From contig NZ_JAERRF010000035.1 of assembly GCF_016741875.1 (NCBI RefSeq), positions 1 to 64,000 of the forward strand: 64,000 nucleotides of DNA, read 5' to 3'. Source of the DNA: Streptomyces coffeae (GTDB taxonomy: Bacteria > Actinomycetota > Actinomycetes > Streptomycetales > Streptomycetaceae). The notes under the pieces are model-generated. The model made no database searches. It was not told where the DNA came from and saw only the letters and a list, made by a program, of their open reading frames with translations. The position numbers were made by a program, and so were the translations under genes. Positions 33,488 to 42,188 of this stretch are shown here, piece after piece; the stretch's first letter is position 1, and the number at the start of each line of letters is the position of its first letter.

Positions 33488-34858
33488 ATGTCGCGACCAC
33501 CGCTGGGGCGGCGGGTGACCGGTGTCGCGGCCGGCATCTGCGCGGCGGGGCTGCTGGCGGTGGGCTGTGGTGGATTCGGCGGGGTGGGGGCCGGTGACGG
33601 CACCACCGTCTCGGTGGCCGTGGTGGCCAATCCGCAGATGAAGGACATGGAGGCGCTGACCCCGTCCTTCGAACGGTCCCACCCGGACATCCGGGTGCGC
33701 TTTGTGACACTGCCGGAGAACCAGGCACGACAGAAGATCACCGAGTCGGTGGCCACCGGTGGCCGTGAGTTCGACATCGTCATGATCAGCAACTATGAGA
33801 CGCCCATCTGGGCGCGGAACGGCTGGCTGGCCGACCTCCAGGGGCGGGCCGACCGCACCCCCGGCTACGCGCCGTCCGACTTCATCGCCCCGATCCGCGC
33901 CGCGCTGTCCTACCGCGGACACCTCTACTCGGTCCCCTTCTACGGCGAGTCGTCGTTCCTGATGTACCGCAAGGACCTCTTCGCGGCCCGGGGGCTGACC
34001 ATGCCGAAGCGGCCCACCTGGCGGCAGGTGGCGCGCTTCGCGAAGGCGCTCGACGACCCCGGGCACGGGGTGGCGGGGATCTGTCTGCGCGGGGCCCCGG
34101 GCTGGGGCCAGGTGCTCGCACCGCTGAACACCGTGATCAACACCTTCGGTGGCCGCTGGTACGACCTGCGGTGGAACGCCCAGCTCACCACCCCGGAGGT
34201 GGAGCGGGCCGTCGGGTTCTACGTCTCCCTGGTGCGCCGGCACGGAGAGCCGGGGGCGGCCAACGCGGGTTTCACCGAGTGCGCCACCCACTACGCCCAG
34301 GGCAAGGCGGCCATGTGGTACGACGCCACCTCGGCGGCGGGTGTGCTGGAGGATCCCGCGAGCAGCAAGGTGGTCGGCAGAACGGGATATGTGGCGGCAC
34401 CGGTGGAGCGCATGGCGTGGTCGGGCTGGCTGTACTCCTGGTCGCTCGGCATTCCCCGGACCAGCACCCATCAGGACGCCGCCTGGACGTTCATGTCCTG
34501 GGCCACCTCCCGGGAGTACATCGAGCTGGTGGGGCGGCGGCTGGGGTGGTCCCGGCTGCCGCCGGGCAGCAGATACTCCACCTACGCCATCCCGCAGTAC
34601 CGGCGGATCGCGCGGGCGTTCGCGGGCCCCACGTTGCAGGGCATCCGCCACGCCGACCAGCAGCGCCCCACCGTGCTGCCCGTGCCGTACACCGGTGTGC
34701 AGTTCCTGGACATCCCCGAGTTCCAGGATCTGGGCACCCGGGTGAGCCAGCAGATCAACGCGGCCATCAGCGGACAGGAATCGGTGCGCACCGCACTGGC
34801 GCAGTCCCAGCGCTACGCCCGGACCGTCGGCCGCGATCAGCAGCGGCTGGGCCGCTAG
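33488..34858 (+). CDS. ABC transporter sugar/polyol-binding lipoprotein
   Basis: A 456-residue solute-binding protein of family 1 with a lipobox LLAVGC (Cys27), so it is anchored to the membrane. The body has VSVAVVANPQMKDMEALTPSFERSHPDI and the family marker FYGESSFLMYRKDLFAARGL (about residue 150), and resembles SmoE/mannitol-sorbitol binding proteins. It is the first gene of a tight operon with two permeases, a dehydrogenase and a kinase. It would capture the sugar or polyol outside the membrane and deliver it to the permeases at 34867 and 35817. Confidence 0.88.
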   Translation: MSRPPLGRRVTGVAAGICAAGLLAVGCGGFGGVGAGDGTTVSVAVVANPQMKDMEALTPSFERSHPDIRVRFVTLPENQARQKITESVATGGREFDIVMISNYETPIWARNGWLADLQGRADRTPGYAPSDFIAPIRAALSYRGHLYSVPFYGESSFLMYRKDLFAARGLTMPKRPTWRQVARFAKALDDPGHGVAGICLRGAPGWGQVLAPLNTVINTFGGRWYDLRWNAQLTTPEVERAVGFYVSLVRRHGEPGAANAGFTECATHYAQGKAAMWYDATSAAGVLEDPASSKVVGRTGYVAAPVERMAWSGWLYSWSLGIPRTSTHQDAAWTFMSWATSREYIELVGRRLGWSRLPPGSRYSTYAIPQYRRIARAFAGPTLQGIRHADQQRPTVLPVPYTGVQFLDIPEFQDLGTRVSQQINAAISGQESVRTALAQSQRYARTVGRDQQRLGR

Positions 34859-34866
34859 GTACCGCC

Positions 34867-35820
34867 ATGGCAGTCGGCTCTCTCCCACCCGCGGGCCCGA
34901 CGGCAACCGCCGGGCCGCTCCCCGCACGGCGCCCGCCGCGGCGGGCGGCAGGGCGGCGCGGTTGGCCGCTGGCTCCGGCCCTGCTGTGGCTGGTCGTCCT
35001 CACCCAGCTGCCCTTCGTCTTCACCGTGGTCTTCTCCTTCCAGTCCAGGAATCTGCTCCGGCCGGGGTCCGAGCACTGGGTGGGCCTGGCCAACTACACG
35101 AACGTGTTCACCGACAACGTGTTCCGCGCGGCGCTGCTCACCGAGATCGAGCTGACCGTTCTGACGGTCGCGTTCGCCATGGCGCTGGGGGTGGCGCTGG
35201 CGGTGCTGCTCGACCGCCGTTTCCCCGGCCGGGGCCTGGCCCGCACCCTGCTGATCTCGCCGTTCCTGGTGATGCCCGCGGTCGCCGGGCTGCTGTGGAA
35301 GACCGCCATGTTCGACCCGGTCTTCGGGCTCGTCAACTACACGGCGTCCTGGTTCGGCGTCCAGGGCACCGACTTCGTCAACCATTTCCCCGTGGCGTCG
35401 GTGGTCACGGTCCTGGTCTGGGAATGGACACCGTTCATGATGCTCATCGTCCTCGCCGGGCTCCAGAGCCAGCCGACCGAGATCCTGGAGGCGGCCCGAG
35501 TGGACGGCGCCGGGCCCTGGGCCACCTTCCGCTGGATCACCCTGCCGTATCTGCGCCGCTACATCGAACTGGGTGTGCTGCTCGGTGCGATCCACCTGGT
35601 CAACACCTTCGATGTGATCTACATGATGACGCAGGGCGGCCCCGGCACCCGGACCACCAATCTGCCCTACTACATCTACCAGCGGGCGTTCCTCGGCTTC
35701 GACGTCGGGCAGTCCTCCGCGCTGGGCGTGGTCACGGTCGCCGGAACACTGGTGGCCGCCGCACTGGCGCTGCGACTGCTGTTCACGGCGTTCACCGGCA
35801 CCGGGGCGGGCGACCGATGA
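34867..35820 (+). CDS. ABC sugar transporter permease 1
   Basis: A 317-residue MalF/SmoF-type permease with six hydrophobic segments after a proline/arginine-rich N-terminus. The EAA loop that docks to the ATPase is EAARVDGAGPWATFRWITLP (about residue 215). ATG 34867 lies 8 bases after the binding-protein stop, and its stop overlaps the next start as ATGA. It must use an ATPase encoded elsewhere, because no ATP-binding subunit is present. In Streptomyces, MsiK commonly serves several sugar importers. Confidence 0.9.
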   Translation: MAVGSLPPAGPTATAGPLPARRPPRRAAGRRGWPLAPALLWLVVLTQLPFVFTVVFSFQSRNLLRPGSEHWVGLANYTNVFTDNVFRAALLTEIELTVLTVAFAMALGVALAVLLDRRFPGRGLARTLLISPFLVMPAVAGLLWKTAMFDPVFGLVNYTASWFGVQGTDFVNHFPVASVVTVLVWEWTPFMMLIVLAGLQSQPTEILEAARVDGAGPWATFRWITLPYLRRYIELGVLLGAIHLVNTFDVIYMMTQGGPGTRTTNLPYYIYQRAFLGFDVGQSSALGVVTVAGTLVAAALALRLLFTAFTGTGAGDR

Positions 35821-36662
35821 GGATCCCCGCCACGCTCCGCCCGCCGTACCGCCGCCGGTTCGGCCGGTGGCTGTGGACCACCGGAACCTGGCTGGTGACC
35901 GCCGTGTTCTTCTTCCCGGTGCTGTGGATGGTGCTCACCGCGTTCAAAACCGAGGCGGACGCCTACACCGCCTCCCCCAAGGTGGTGTTCGCACCGACGC
36001 TCGAGCAGTTCCGGGCGGTGTTCGCCGAGGGCGTCGGCCTCTATCTGGGCAACTCCGCGCTGGCCGCCGCGGCTTCCACCGCCATCGTGCTGCTGCTTGC
36101 GACACCGGCGGCGTACGCACTGTCCATCCGGCCCGTGGGCCGATGGCGCGATGTGCTGTTCTTTTTCCTCTCCACCAAGATGCTGCCGGTGGTCGCCGCG
36201 ATCATTCCCGTGTATCTGGCCGCGCGCGGCCTGGGCGCGCTCGACAGCATCGGCACCCTGATCGTGCTGTACGCGGCGATGAACCTGCCGGTGGCGGTGT
36301 GGATGCTGCGCTCGTTCTTCCTGGAGATTCCGCGCGAGGTGCTGGAGGCGGCACGGGTGGACGGGGCGACAGCGCGTCAGGAGGTGATGTGGGTGTTGCT
36401 TCCCATGGTGGCGCCCGGTATCGCCGCCACCGCGCTGATCTGCGTGATCTTCTCCTGGAACGAGTTCTTCCTGGCGTTGAACCTGACGTCGGTCCGGTCC
36501 GCGACGATGCCCGTCTTCCTCGTCGGCTTCATCACCAGCGAGGGGCTGTACTGGGCGAGGCTGGCCGCGGCGGCCACACTGGCCTGTCTGCCGGTGCTGC
36601 TGATGGGGTGGCTGGCTCAGCGCCAGCTCGCCCGCGGCCTGTCCATGGGGGCGGTGAAATAG
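35817..36662 (+). CDS. ABC sugar transporter permease 2
   Basis: A 281-residue MalG/SmoG-type permease. It has the usual N-terminal amphipathic LWTTGTWLVTAVFFFPVLWM helix and FKTEADA loop. The EAA motif is LEAARVDGATARQEVMWVLLP (about residue 179). ATG 35817 overlaps the permease 1 stop. Its end is separated by 56 bases from the dehydrogenase gene. It forms the heterodimeric channel with permease 1. Confidence 0.9.
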   Translation: MRIPATLRPPYRRRFGRWLWTTGTWLVTAVFFFPVLWMVLTAFKTEADAYTASPKVVFAPTLEQFRAVFAEGVGLYLGNSALAAAASTAIVLLLATPAAYALSIRPVGRWRDVLFFFLSTKMLPVVAAIIPVYLAARGLGALDSIGTLIVLYAAMNLPVAVWMLRSFFLEIPREVLEAARVDGATARQEVMWVLLPMVAPGIAATALICVIFSWNEFFLALNLTSVRSATMPVFLVGFITSEGLYWARLAAAATLACLPVLLMGWLAQRQLARGLSMGAVK

Positions 36663-36718
36663 CCGGTGACCGCCGAGACCCGTTGCGAAAACACCGAGCA
36701 GGACAGAGAGGAGCAGCG

Positions 36719-37780
36719 GTGCGTGTCCTAGTCGTCGGCGACCACTTCATCCCGGCCGCCTGCTATGTCGAGGCCCTGGCCGAGGTGTCCGGGCGGGACA
36801 CCGGCCCGGACATCGGCCCGGTCCGCAGTGTCGACTGGTCCGGGACCAAGGCCGAGCAGCACGCCGCGCAGCAGGAGATGGAGCTGCGGGGGCCGGAGGC
36901 GGTGCCGGTGCCCGGTGAGATCGTCGAGGCGCTCGGGGACACCGGGGTGCTCGCCGTGCACTTCGCGCCGGTGTCCGCGCAGATGCTGCGGGCCGCGCCG
37001 ACGCTGCGTGCGGTGTGTGTCGCCCGGACCGGGCTGGAGAACGTGGACGTGGCCGCCGCCACCGAACGCGGTATCGCCGTCGTACCGGTCTACGGACGCA
37101 ATGCCTCGGCCGTGGCCGAACTCGCCCTGGGGCTGATGCTCGCCGAGGCGCGCGACATCGCGCGCGCGGATGCGTCGGTGAAGGCCGGAGGGTGGCGCAA
37201 GGACTTCGGCGGCCCCGGGGACGAGATCGGTGGCAGCACCGTCGGCATGGTGGGCATGGGCCATGTGGGGCAGGAGCTGGCCGACCGGTTGCGCGGCTTC
37301 GATGTGCGCGTTCTGGTCCATGACCCGTATGTGCCGGACGCGGTGCTGGGGCGCCACGGTGCACAGCGGGCGGCCGATCTGGACACGGTGTTCCGGGAGT
37401 CCGACGCCGTGCATGTGTTCGCCCGGCTGACACCGGAGACCGAACGGTTCATCGGGCGGCGGCACTTCGCGCTGATGAAGCCCACCGCGTACTTCTTCAA
37501 CACCGCGCGCAGCCGTCTGGTGGACACCGACGCGCTGTACGAGGTGCTGGCGGCCGGCCGGATCGCCGGGGCCGGGCTCGATGTGCATGACGAGGAACCC
37601 CTGCCCGCCGACAGCCCGTGGCGCGCGCTGGACAATGTCACGCTCACCACCCACTACGGCGGCGACACGGTCACCACCAATGTGCGTTCGGCCCGGCTGG
37701 TCGCCGAGGTCATCGCCGAGCTGGCGGCGACCGGGCGCTGTCCGGGCGCGGTCAACGCCCGTGAACTGGAATGGATGTAA
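36719..37780 (+). CDS. D-isomer-specific 2-hydroxyacid dehydrogenase family protein
   Basis: A 353-residue NAD-dependent dehydrogenase. The Rossmann motif is GMVGMGHVGQELADRLRGFD (about residue 178). Catalytic positions appear to be Arg in FARLTPETERF (about 235), Glu in DVHDEEPLP (about 290) and His in TTHYGGDTV (about 308). GTG 36719 follows GAGAGGAG. The enzyme group includes glycerate/phosphoglycerate dehydrogenases as well as aldonate oxidisers. Within this sugar operon it may reduce or oxidise a sugar-acid intermediate, but the route is not deduced. Confidence 0.83.
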   Translation: MRVLVVGDHFIPAACYVEALAEVSGRDTGPDIGPVRSVDWSGTKAEQHAAQQEMELRGPEAVPVPGEIVEALGDTGVLAVHFAPVSAQMLRAAPTLRAVCVARTGLENVDVAAATERGIAVVPVYGRNASAVAELALGLMLAEARDIARADASVKAGGWRKDFGGPGDEIGGSTVGMVGMGHVGQELADRLRGFDVRVLVHDPYVPDAVLGRHGAQRAADLDTVFRESDAVHVFARLTPETERFIGRRHFALMKPTAYFFNTARSRLVDTDALYEVLAAGRIAGAGLDVHDEEPLPADSPWRALDNVTLTTHYGGDTVTTNVRSARLVAEVIAELAATGRCPGAVNARELEWM

Positions 37781-37786
37781 CACCCC

Positions 37787-39286
37787 GTGCGTGAACTGTT
37801 GCTGGGTATCGACGCCGGGCAGACCGTGACCAAGGCGCTGCTGTTCGACGCCACCGGGCACGAGGTGGCGCGCGGCAGCGCGACCGTGCCGCTGAGCAGC
37901 CCCCGGCCGCACTGGGTCGAACGCGATATGGACGAGGTGTGGCACGCGGCACGGCTGGCGATCAGGGACTGCCTCGAGGCGGCGGGCGAGGAGGCGGGCC
38001 GGGCCGTGGCGGCGGTGGGGCTGTCCGGACACGGCGACGGTGTCTATCCCGTGGACGGGCGGCTGCGACCGGTGCGCACGGCGATCCTCGCGCTGGACAC
38101 CCGGGCCGAACCCCTGCTGGAGGACTGGCGGGACACCCCGCTGTGGGAGCGTGCCCTGTACCGCTCCGGTCAGGTGCCCTTCGCGGGCTCTCCGGCGGCC
38201 CTGCTGCCCTGGCTCGTGCGCCACGACCCGGACGCGGTGCGGCGCAGCCGGTGGCTGCTGTTCTGCAAGGACTGGCTCCGGCTGAAGCTGACCGGCACAC
38301 CCACGACCGATCCCACGGACGCCAGCGCCTCGTTCACCGATGTCCGCACCCGGGCCTACTCGCCGGAGCTGCTGGAGCTGTACGGCGTCAGTGATCTGGC
38401 CGGGAAACTGCCGCCGGTGCTGGCCTCCGACGCCCTGGCCGGAACGGTCACACCCGAGGCCGCCGCGGCCACCGGGCTCACCGCCGGTACCCCGGTGGTC
38501 ACCGGTGCGCACGATGTGGACGCCGCCTCGATCGGGGTGGGGCGGCTGGATCCGGGTGAACTGTCCCTGGTGGCCGGGACGTTCAGCGTCAACCAGGTGA
38601 TCAGCGATCGGGTGGTGCTCGACCCGCGCTGGCAGGTCCGTGGTTTTGTCCGGCCGGATCAGTGGATGATCATGTCCACCTCACCGTCGTCGGTGGCCAA
38701 CCTCGAGTGGTTCCTGCGGGTCATGGGCGTGACCACCGGAGCGGGGGAGCGTGTGCACGATGTGATCGCCCGGGAGGTCGCCACTCACCTCGGCGGACCG
38801 TCGGAGATGGTGTTCCACCCCTTCCTCTACGGGTCCCCGCACGGGCGGCCCACCTCGGGCACCTTCCTCGGTATGCGCGGCTGGCACACGCGGGGCCATG
38901 TACTGCGGGCGCTGCTGGAGGGCGTGGTGCTCAACCACCGCTGGCATGTCGACGCCCTGTGCTCGACGCTGCCCGTCACCGGCCCCGTACGGCTCACCGG
39001 CGGCGCCGCGCGCAGCGAGATCTGGAGCCAGATGTTCGCCGACGCGCTGGCCCGGCCGGTCGAGATCACGGATGTGGCGGAGAGTGCGGCCCGCGGCGCG
39101 GCCCTGCTCGCCGCCACCGCGGTCGGACTGCTGGACGGCCTCGATGACCCCCGCGCCCGGGTGGCGGTCAGCAGACGGCATGAGCCGGATGAGGGGCGGG
39201 TGGCGGTGCTGGAGGAGGCGTACCAGGTGTATCTGGGGGCGCTGGAGGCGCTGGGACCGACGTGGTCACGCCTTGCCGCCGACTGA
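37787..39286 (+). CDS. FGGY-family carbohydrate kinase
   Basis: A 499-residue FGGY kinase. The N-terminal phosphate motif is LGIDAGQTVTKALLFDATG (about residue 6). A substrate-contact region (GLSGHGDGVYPVDG) and the C-terminal ATPase motif PVRLTGGAARSEIWSQMFADA (about residue 400) follow. GTG 37787 lies 6 bases after the dehydrogenase stop. It would phosphorylate the imported and oxidised sugar or polyol with ATP. Its opening (GIDAGQTVTKA) looks nearer the xylulose/erythritol-type kinases than glycerol kinase. It closes the operon, and an AT-rich stretch follows. Confidence 0.88.
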   Translation: MRELLLGIDAGQTVTKALLFDATGHEVARGSATVPLSSPRPHWVERDMDEVWHAARLAIRDCLEAAGEEAGRAVAAVGLSGHGDGVYPVDGRLRPVRTAILALDTRAEPLLEDWRDTPLWERALYRSGQVPFAGSPAALLPWLVRHDPDAVRRSRWLLFCKDWLRLKLTGTPTTDPTDASASFTDVRTRAYSPELLELYGVSDLAGKLPPVLASDALAGTVTPEAAAATGLTAGTPVVTGAHDVDAASIGVGRLDPGELSLVAGTFSVNQVISDRVVLDPRWQVRGFVRPDQWMIMSTSPSSVANLEWFLRVMGVTTGAGERVHDVIAREVATHLGGPSEMVFHPFLYGSPHGRPTSGTFLGMRGWHTRGHVLRALLEGVVLNHRWHVDALCSTLPVTGPVRLTGGAARSEIWSQMFADALARPVEITDVAESAARGAALLAATAVGLLDGLDDPRARVAVSRRHEPDEGRVAVLEEAYQVYLGALEALGPTWSRLAAD

Positions 39287-39289
39287 CCA

Positions 39290-39362
39290 CATAGATGTAT
39301 CACATAAATAGAGATCTTTTAGCTAAATTTATGGGATTTCTGCCCTGAATCTCTTGTAATAT
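39290..39362. other. AT-rich stretch after the kinase gene
   Basis: About 70 bases are far richer in A and T than anything around them (for example CACATAAATAGAGATC and AGCTAAATTTATGGG). The stretch contains TAATAT at 39357-39362, a possible -10 box for the anti-sigma-type gene. It may be a promoter/operator region or the edge of an acquired segment. Confidence 0.5.
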
Positions 39363-39364
39363 CG

Positions 39365-39922
39365 ATGGGCCGGGCGTACACCGGAACTAAGGGCATCAGC
39401 AAGCCGCCGACCCCCGCCCGGAAGCGACCCGAACCCATGTGTGTTACCGCCAGCCTGCTTGCCTCGCCGGTCGGCCCCCGACCGGCGGAGCCCCCGCCGA
39501 TGGCGCCCACCCCGGTCTCCGGATGCGACGCCCTGCTCGCCCTGCCCGCCGAAGCCGCCCTGGTCGGCTGCGCCCGCCACTTCGCCGAGAACGTCCTCAC
39601 CCAGTGGCATCTGCCGTCCGGCGAACGCGATGCCGCCGTCCTCGTCGTCGGGGAGCTGGCCGCCAACGCGGCCCGGCACGGACGCAGCAGGATGACACTC
39701 CGGCTGACCCTCGGCCCGGGCGCCCTCCAGCTCGTCGTGTCCGACCACGGTCTGCTCCCCCGCCCCAGGCGGCCGCACACCGCCCCCGACCCCGACGAAC
39801 ACGGCCGCGGTATCCCCCTCGTGGAAACCCTCGCCACCCGGGTCGAAACCCGCCACCACGACAATGGCCACTGGGTCCGCGCCACCCTGCCCGTGACCGC
39901 GGCGCACCCGATGGCCGCATGA
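39365..39922 (+). CDS. anti-sigma-regulatory-type HATPase protein
   Basis: A 185-residue protein with a single GHKL ATPase domain like SpoIIAB/RsbW-type anti-sigma factors. The N-box is VGELAANAARHGRSRM (about residue 98) and the G1 box is DEHGRGIPLVETLATRV (about 140). About 60 proline-rich residues precede the domain. The start is unsure: ATG 39365 has no ribosome binding site, and ATG 39437 is possible. These stand-alone HATPases are abundant in Streptomyces and act as serine kinases or anti-sigma modules. No antagonist or sigma gene lies next to it. Confidence 0.78.
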   Translation: MGRAYTGTKGISKPPTPARKRPEPMCVTASLLASPVGPRPAEPPPMAPTPVSGCDALLALPAEAALVGCARHFAENVLTQWHLPSGERDAAVLVVGELAANAARHGRSRMTLRLTLGPGALQLVVSDHGLLPRPRRPHTAPDPDEHGRGIPLVETLATRVETRHHDNGHWVRATLPVTAAHPMAA

Positions 39923-39941
39923 GCGGCCTGCCGGCCTGCTG

Positions 39942-40109
39942 GTGACACTGCACGCGGCACTGACCCTGAGCCGGCTCGGCGGCTACGCCTGCCTCGTGTC
40001 CAGGGCACGCGGAGTGTTCCAGCGGCCCCGGATCCGCCGTGCCCTGGACCGTGTGACCGGTGTGGTGCTCATCGGCTTCGGGGCGCGGATCGCCACCGAC
40101 ACCCGCTGA
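39942..40109 (+). pseudogene. C-terminal fragment of a LysE/RhtB-type exporter
   Basis: One frame (VTLHAALTL...RPRIRRALDRVTGVVLIGFGARIATDTR, ending TGA 40107-40109) matches the last 55 residues of LysE-family translocators, including the basic loop and final helix with GVVLIGFGARIA. The first three-quarters of the gene are absent, since the HATPase gene ends 20 bases upstream. There is no start codon context. It is a relic. Confidence 0.65.
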
Positions 40110-40142
40110 CGCCCGCGTCGGCGCGCCACGGCCGCGAACGGC

Positions 40143-40189
40143 GGTGGGGGAGCAACCGGATCCCCCTCGGGATCGGCTGCTCCCCCACC
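40143..40189 (-). terminator. strong hairpin after gap
   Basis: GGTGGGGGAGCA (40143-40154) pairs perfectly with TGCTCCCCCACC (40178-40189). The loop can extend the stem with GATCCC/GGGATC. It lies just downstream of the gap stop on the minus strand and also ends the LysE relic region on the plus strand, so it is probably a terminator of gap. Confidence 0.75.
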
Positions 40190-40220
40190 ACAGAACGACG
40201 GATCGGACCGTCCGCCCGGG

Positions 40221-41666
40221 TCAGACCACCGGGGCCGGGTACGTCGGGTACTCCACTCCGGAGACGTACTGGACAACGCGGATGACCTGGCACGAGTAGC
40301 CGAACTCGTTGTCGTACCAGAGGTAGAGGATCGCGTTGTCGCCGTCGACCTTGGTGGCGCCCGCGTCGACGATCGAGGCGTGGCGCGAGCCGATGAAGTC
40401 GTTCGAGACCGCGTCGGGAGCGCTGGTGAAGTCGATCTGGCGCTTGAGCGGCGAGGTCAGCGAGACATCACGGAGGTAGTCGAGAACCTCCTCGCGGGTG
40501 GCCTCGCGTGCGAGCCGCAGATTGAGGATCGCGATGGAGACATCCGGCACCGGCACGCGGATGGAGCTGCCGGTGATGGGCGCCTTGAGGTCGGGAAGCG
40601 CCTTGGCCACGGCGGAAGCCGCACCGGTCTCGGTGATGACCATGTTGAGCGGCGCGGAGCGGCCGCGGCGATCGGCCTTGTGGTAGTTGTCCAGCAGATT
40701 CTGGTCGTTGGTGAACGAGTGAACGGTCTCCACATGGCCGCGCAGCACACCGTACTCGTCCGCCATCGCCTTCAGCGGCGGGACGATCGCGTTGGTGGTG
40801 CAGGACGCGCAGGACAGGATCTGCTCATCCGGCTTGATCATGTCGTGGTTGACGCCGTGCACGATGTTGGGGACATCACCCTTGCCCGGCGCGGTCAGAA
40901 CGACCTTGTCGACGCCGGGGCGCAGGTGCTGCGACAGACCCTCGCGGTCGCGCCACTTGCCGGTGTTGTCGATCAGGATGGCGTTGTTGATGCCGTACGC
41001 CGTGTAGTCGATCTCCGACGGGTCGTTGGCGTAGATCACCTTGATCTCGTTGCCGTTGGCGACGATCGTGCTGTTCGCCTCGTCAACGGTGATCGTGCCC
41101 TGGAACTGGCCGTGGATGGAGTCACGGCGCATCAACGAGGCGCGCTTGACGATGTCCTGGTCACCGCCCCGGCGGACGACGATGGCGCGCAGCCGCAGGC
41201 CGTTGCCGGAACCGGCCTTCTCGATGAGCAGCCGGGCCACGAGGCGGCCGATACGGCCGAACCCGTAGAGGACCACATCGCGCGGCTCGCTGCGCTCGAT
41301 CTTGTTGTCGCCGGTGGCGCCCGCGACGGCCTCGGCGGTGAACTCCTCGACCGACAGACCGCGGTCGTCGGTGCGGTACGTCTCGGCGAGCAGGCCGAGG
41401 TCGATCTGGGACGGGCCGAGATCGAGCGTGGTCAGAGCCTGAAGGAACGGCAGGGTGTCGGTGACCGAGAGTTCGACACCCGCGATCTGCCGTGCGAATC
41501 GATGGGTCTTGAGGATGCTGACCACCGACTTGTTCACCAAGGAGCGGCTGTGAAGCAGGACAGTGACGTCCCGCTCCCGATGCAGCTTCCCGATGATCGG
41601 GATCATCGACTCCGCGATCTCCTCGCGATTTTTCCAGTTGGTGAACGAGTCCTCGTTGACAGTCAC
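40221..41666 (-). CDS. gap: glyceraldehyde-3-phosphate dehydrogenase, long form
   Basis: A 481-residue GAPDH. A roughly 125-residue N-terminal extension (helical, containing HSRSLVNKSVVSILKTHRF) precedes the NAD domain, which starts at VVLYGFGRIGRLVARLLIEK (about residue 131). The catalytic cysteine is in SCASCTTNAIVPPL (Cys289). WYDNEFGYSCQVIRV closes the C-terminus. The enzyme interconverts glyceraldehyde-3-phosphate and 1,3-bisphosphoglycerate. The long N-terminus is typical of one Streptomyces Gap paralogue and not of the short central-glycolysis one. The start is GTG. It is encoded on the opposite strand to its neighbours, in the segment between the two direct repeats. Confidence 0.93.
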   Translation of the reverse strand: MTVNEDSFTNWKNREEIAESMIPIIGKLHRERDVTVLLHSRSLVNKSVVSILKTHRFARQIAGVELSVTDTLPFLQALTTLDLGPSQIDLGLLAETYRTDDRGLSVEEFTAEAVAGATGDNKIERSEPRDVVLYGFGRIGRLVARLLIEKAGSGNGLRLRAIVVRRGGDQDIVKRASLMRRDSIHGQFQGTITVDEANSTIVANGNEIKVIYANDPSEIDYTAYGINNAILIDNTGKWRDREGLSQHLRPGVDKVVLTAPGKGDVPNIVHGVNHDMIKPDEQILSCASCTTNAIVPPLKAMADEYGVLRGHVETVHSFTNDQNLLDNYHKADRRGRSAPLNMVITETGAASAVAKALPDLKAPITGSSIRVPVPDVSIAILNLRLAREATREEVLDYLRDVSLTSPLKRQIDFTSAPDAVSNDFIGSRHASIVDAGATKVDGDNAILYLWYDNEFGYSCQVIRVVQYVSGVEYPTYPAPVV

Positions 41667-42094
41667 AGCGCATCTTTCGAGCTAGGCGGTGCTCATATGC
41701 TACCCCCGCCCTCACGATGATCGTTCAAACGCCCCCCTCGGGCGGGATCCTGTGAGGGGTCTCATCGCCGGGCCAGGGCATCACTTTGGACCGATATACC
41801 CTTTGTGCACCGCCTTGTGGACGCCCATACCGTCGCGCTCCGCACCGGTGGCATGACACCGTGCGCGCGCAGTGCGATGCACACCACCCCCGGGCCCCCG
41901 CCCGGCGCGTGGTGGTGATCGTCGCAGCGCTCATATCCCCGCCGCCACATGCGAAGATGCCCCCCATGTCCGGGAGATGGGGAAGGTCGGGTCCACCCGG
42001 GCACGGGGGCAGGCCGATATCGGCGGACCTGGTGTGCCGAGAAACCACCAGGCGGATGCCGGAGCGAGCCCAAGGGGAACCGCAACAGCTGCGG
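41667..42094. other. intergenic region: gap upstream region
   Basis: No supported gene. It contains the leftward gap promoter and a short open frame (from ATG 41967) without homology or good codon use. It ends where the second copy of the direct repeat begins. Confidence 0.55.
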
Positions 42095-42188
42095 CGGTAG
42101 TCATCAGGACGTACCGACCGGGCCGCGGCTTCGGTACGACGGCGGCTGGGAAGCCGACGACGGGGGAAGGGAACATCGCGTGACGCAC
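42095..42188 (+). repeat. direct repeat, copy 2 (remnant of a WXG-gene 3' end)
   Basis: Matches 27298-27393. It encodes SHQDVPTGPRLRYDGGWEADDGG in the RHS frame, parallel to SYQDVPTRPRLRYDGGWEVDGGG in the WXG-like protein. A net loss of two bases moves the old stop out of frame. The old WXG stop (TGA) and the RHS GTG still overlap as GTGA at 42180-42183. The WXG gene upstream of this point is missing. Confidence 0.85.

Noticed and set aside
41967..42098. Short open frame from ATG 41967 before the second repeat
   Set aside because: No homology, no ribosome binding site, and it does not match the N-terminus of the WXG-like protein.
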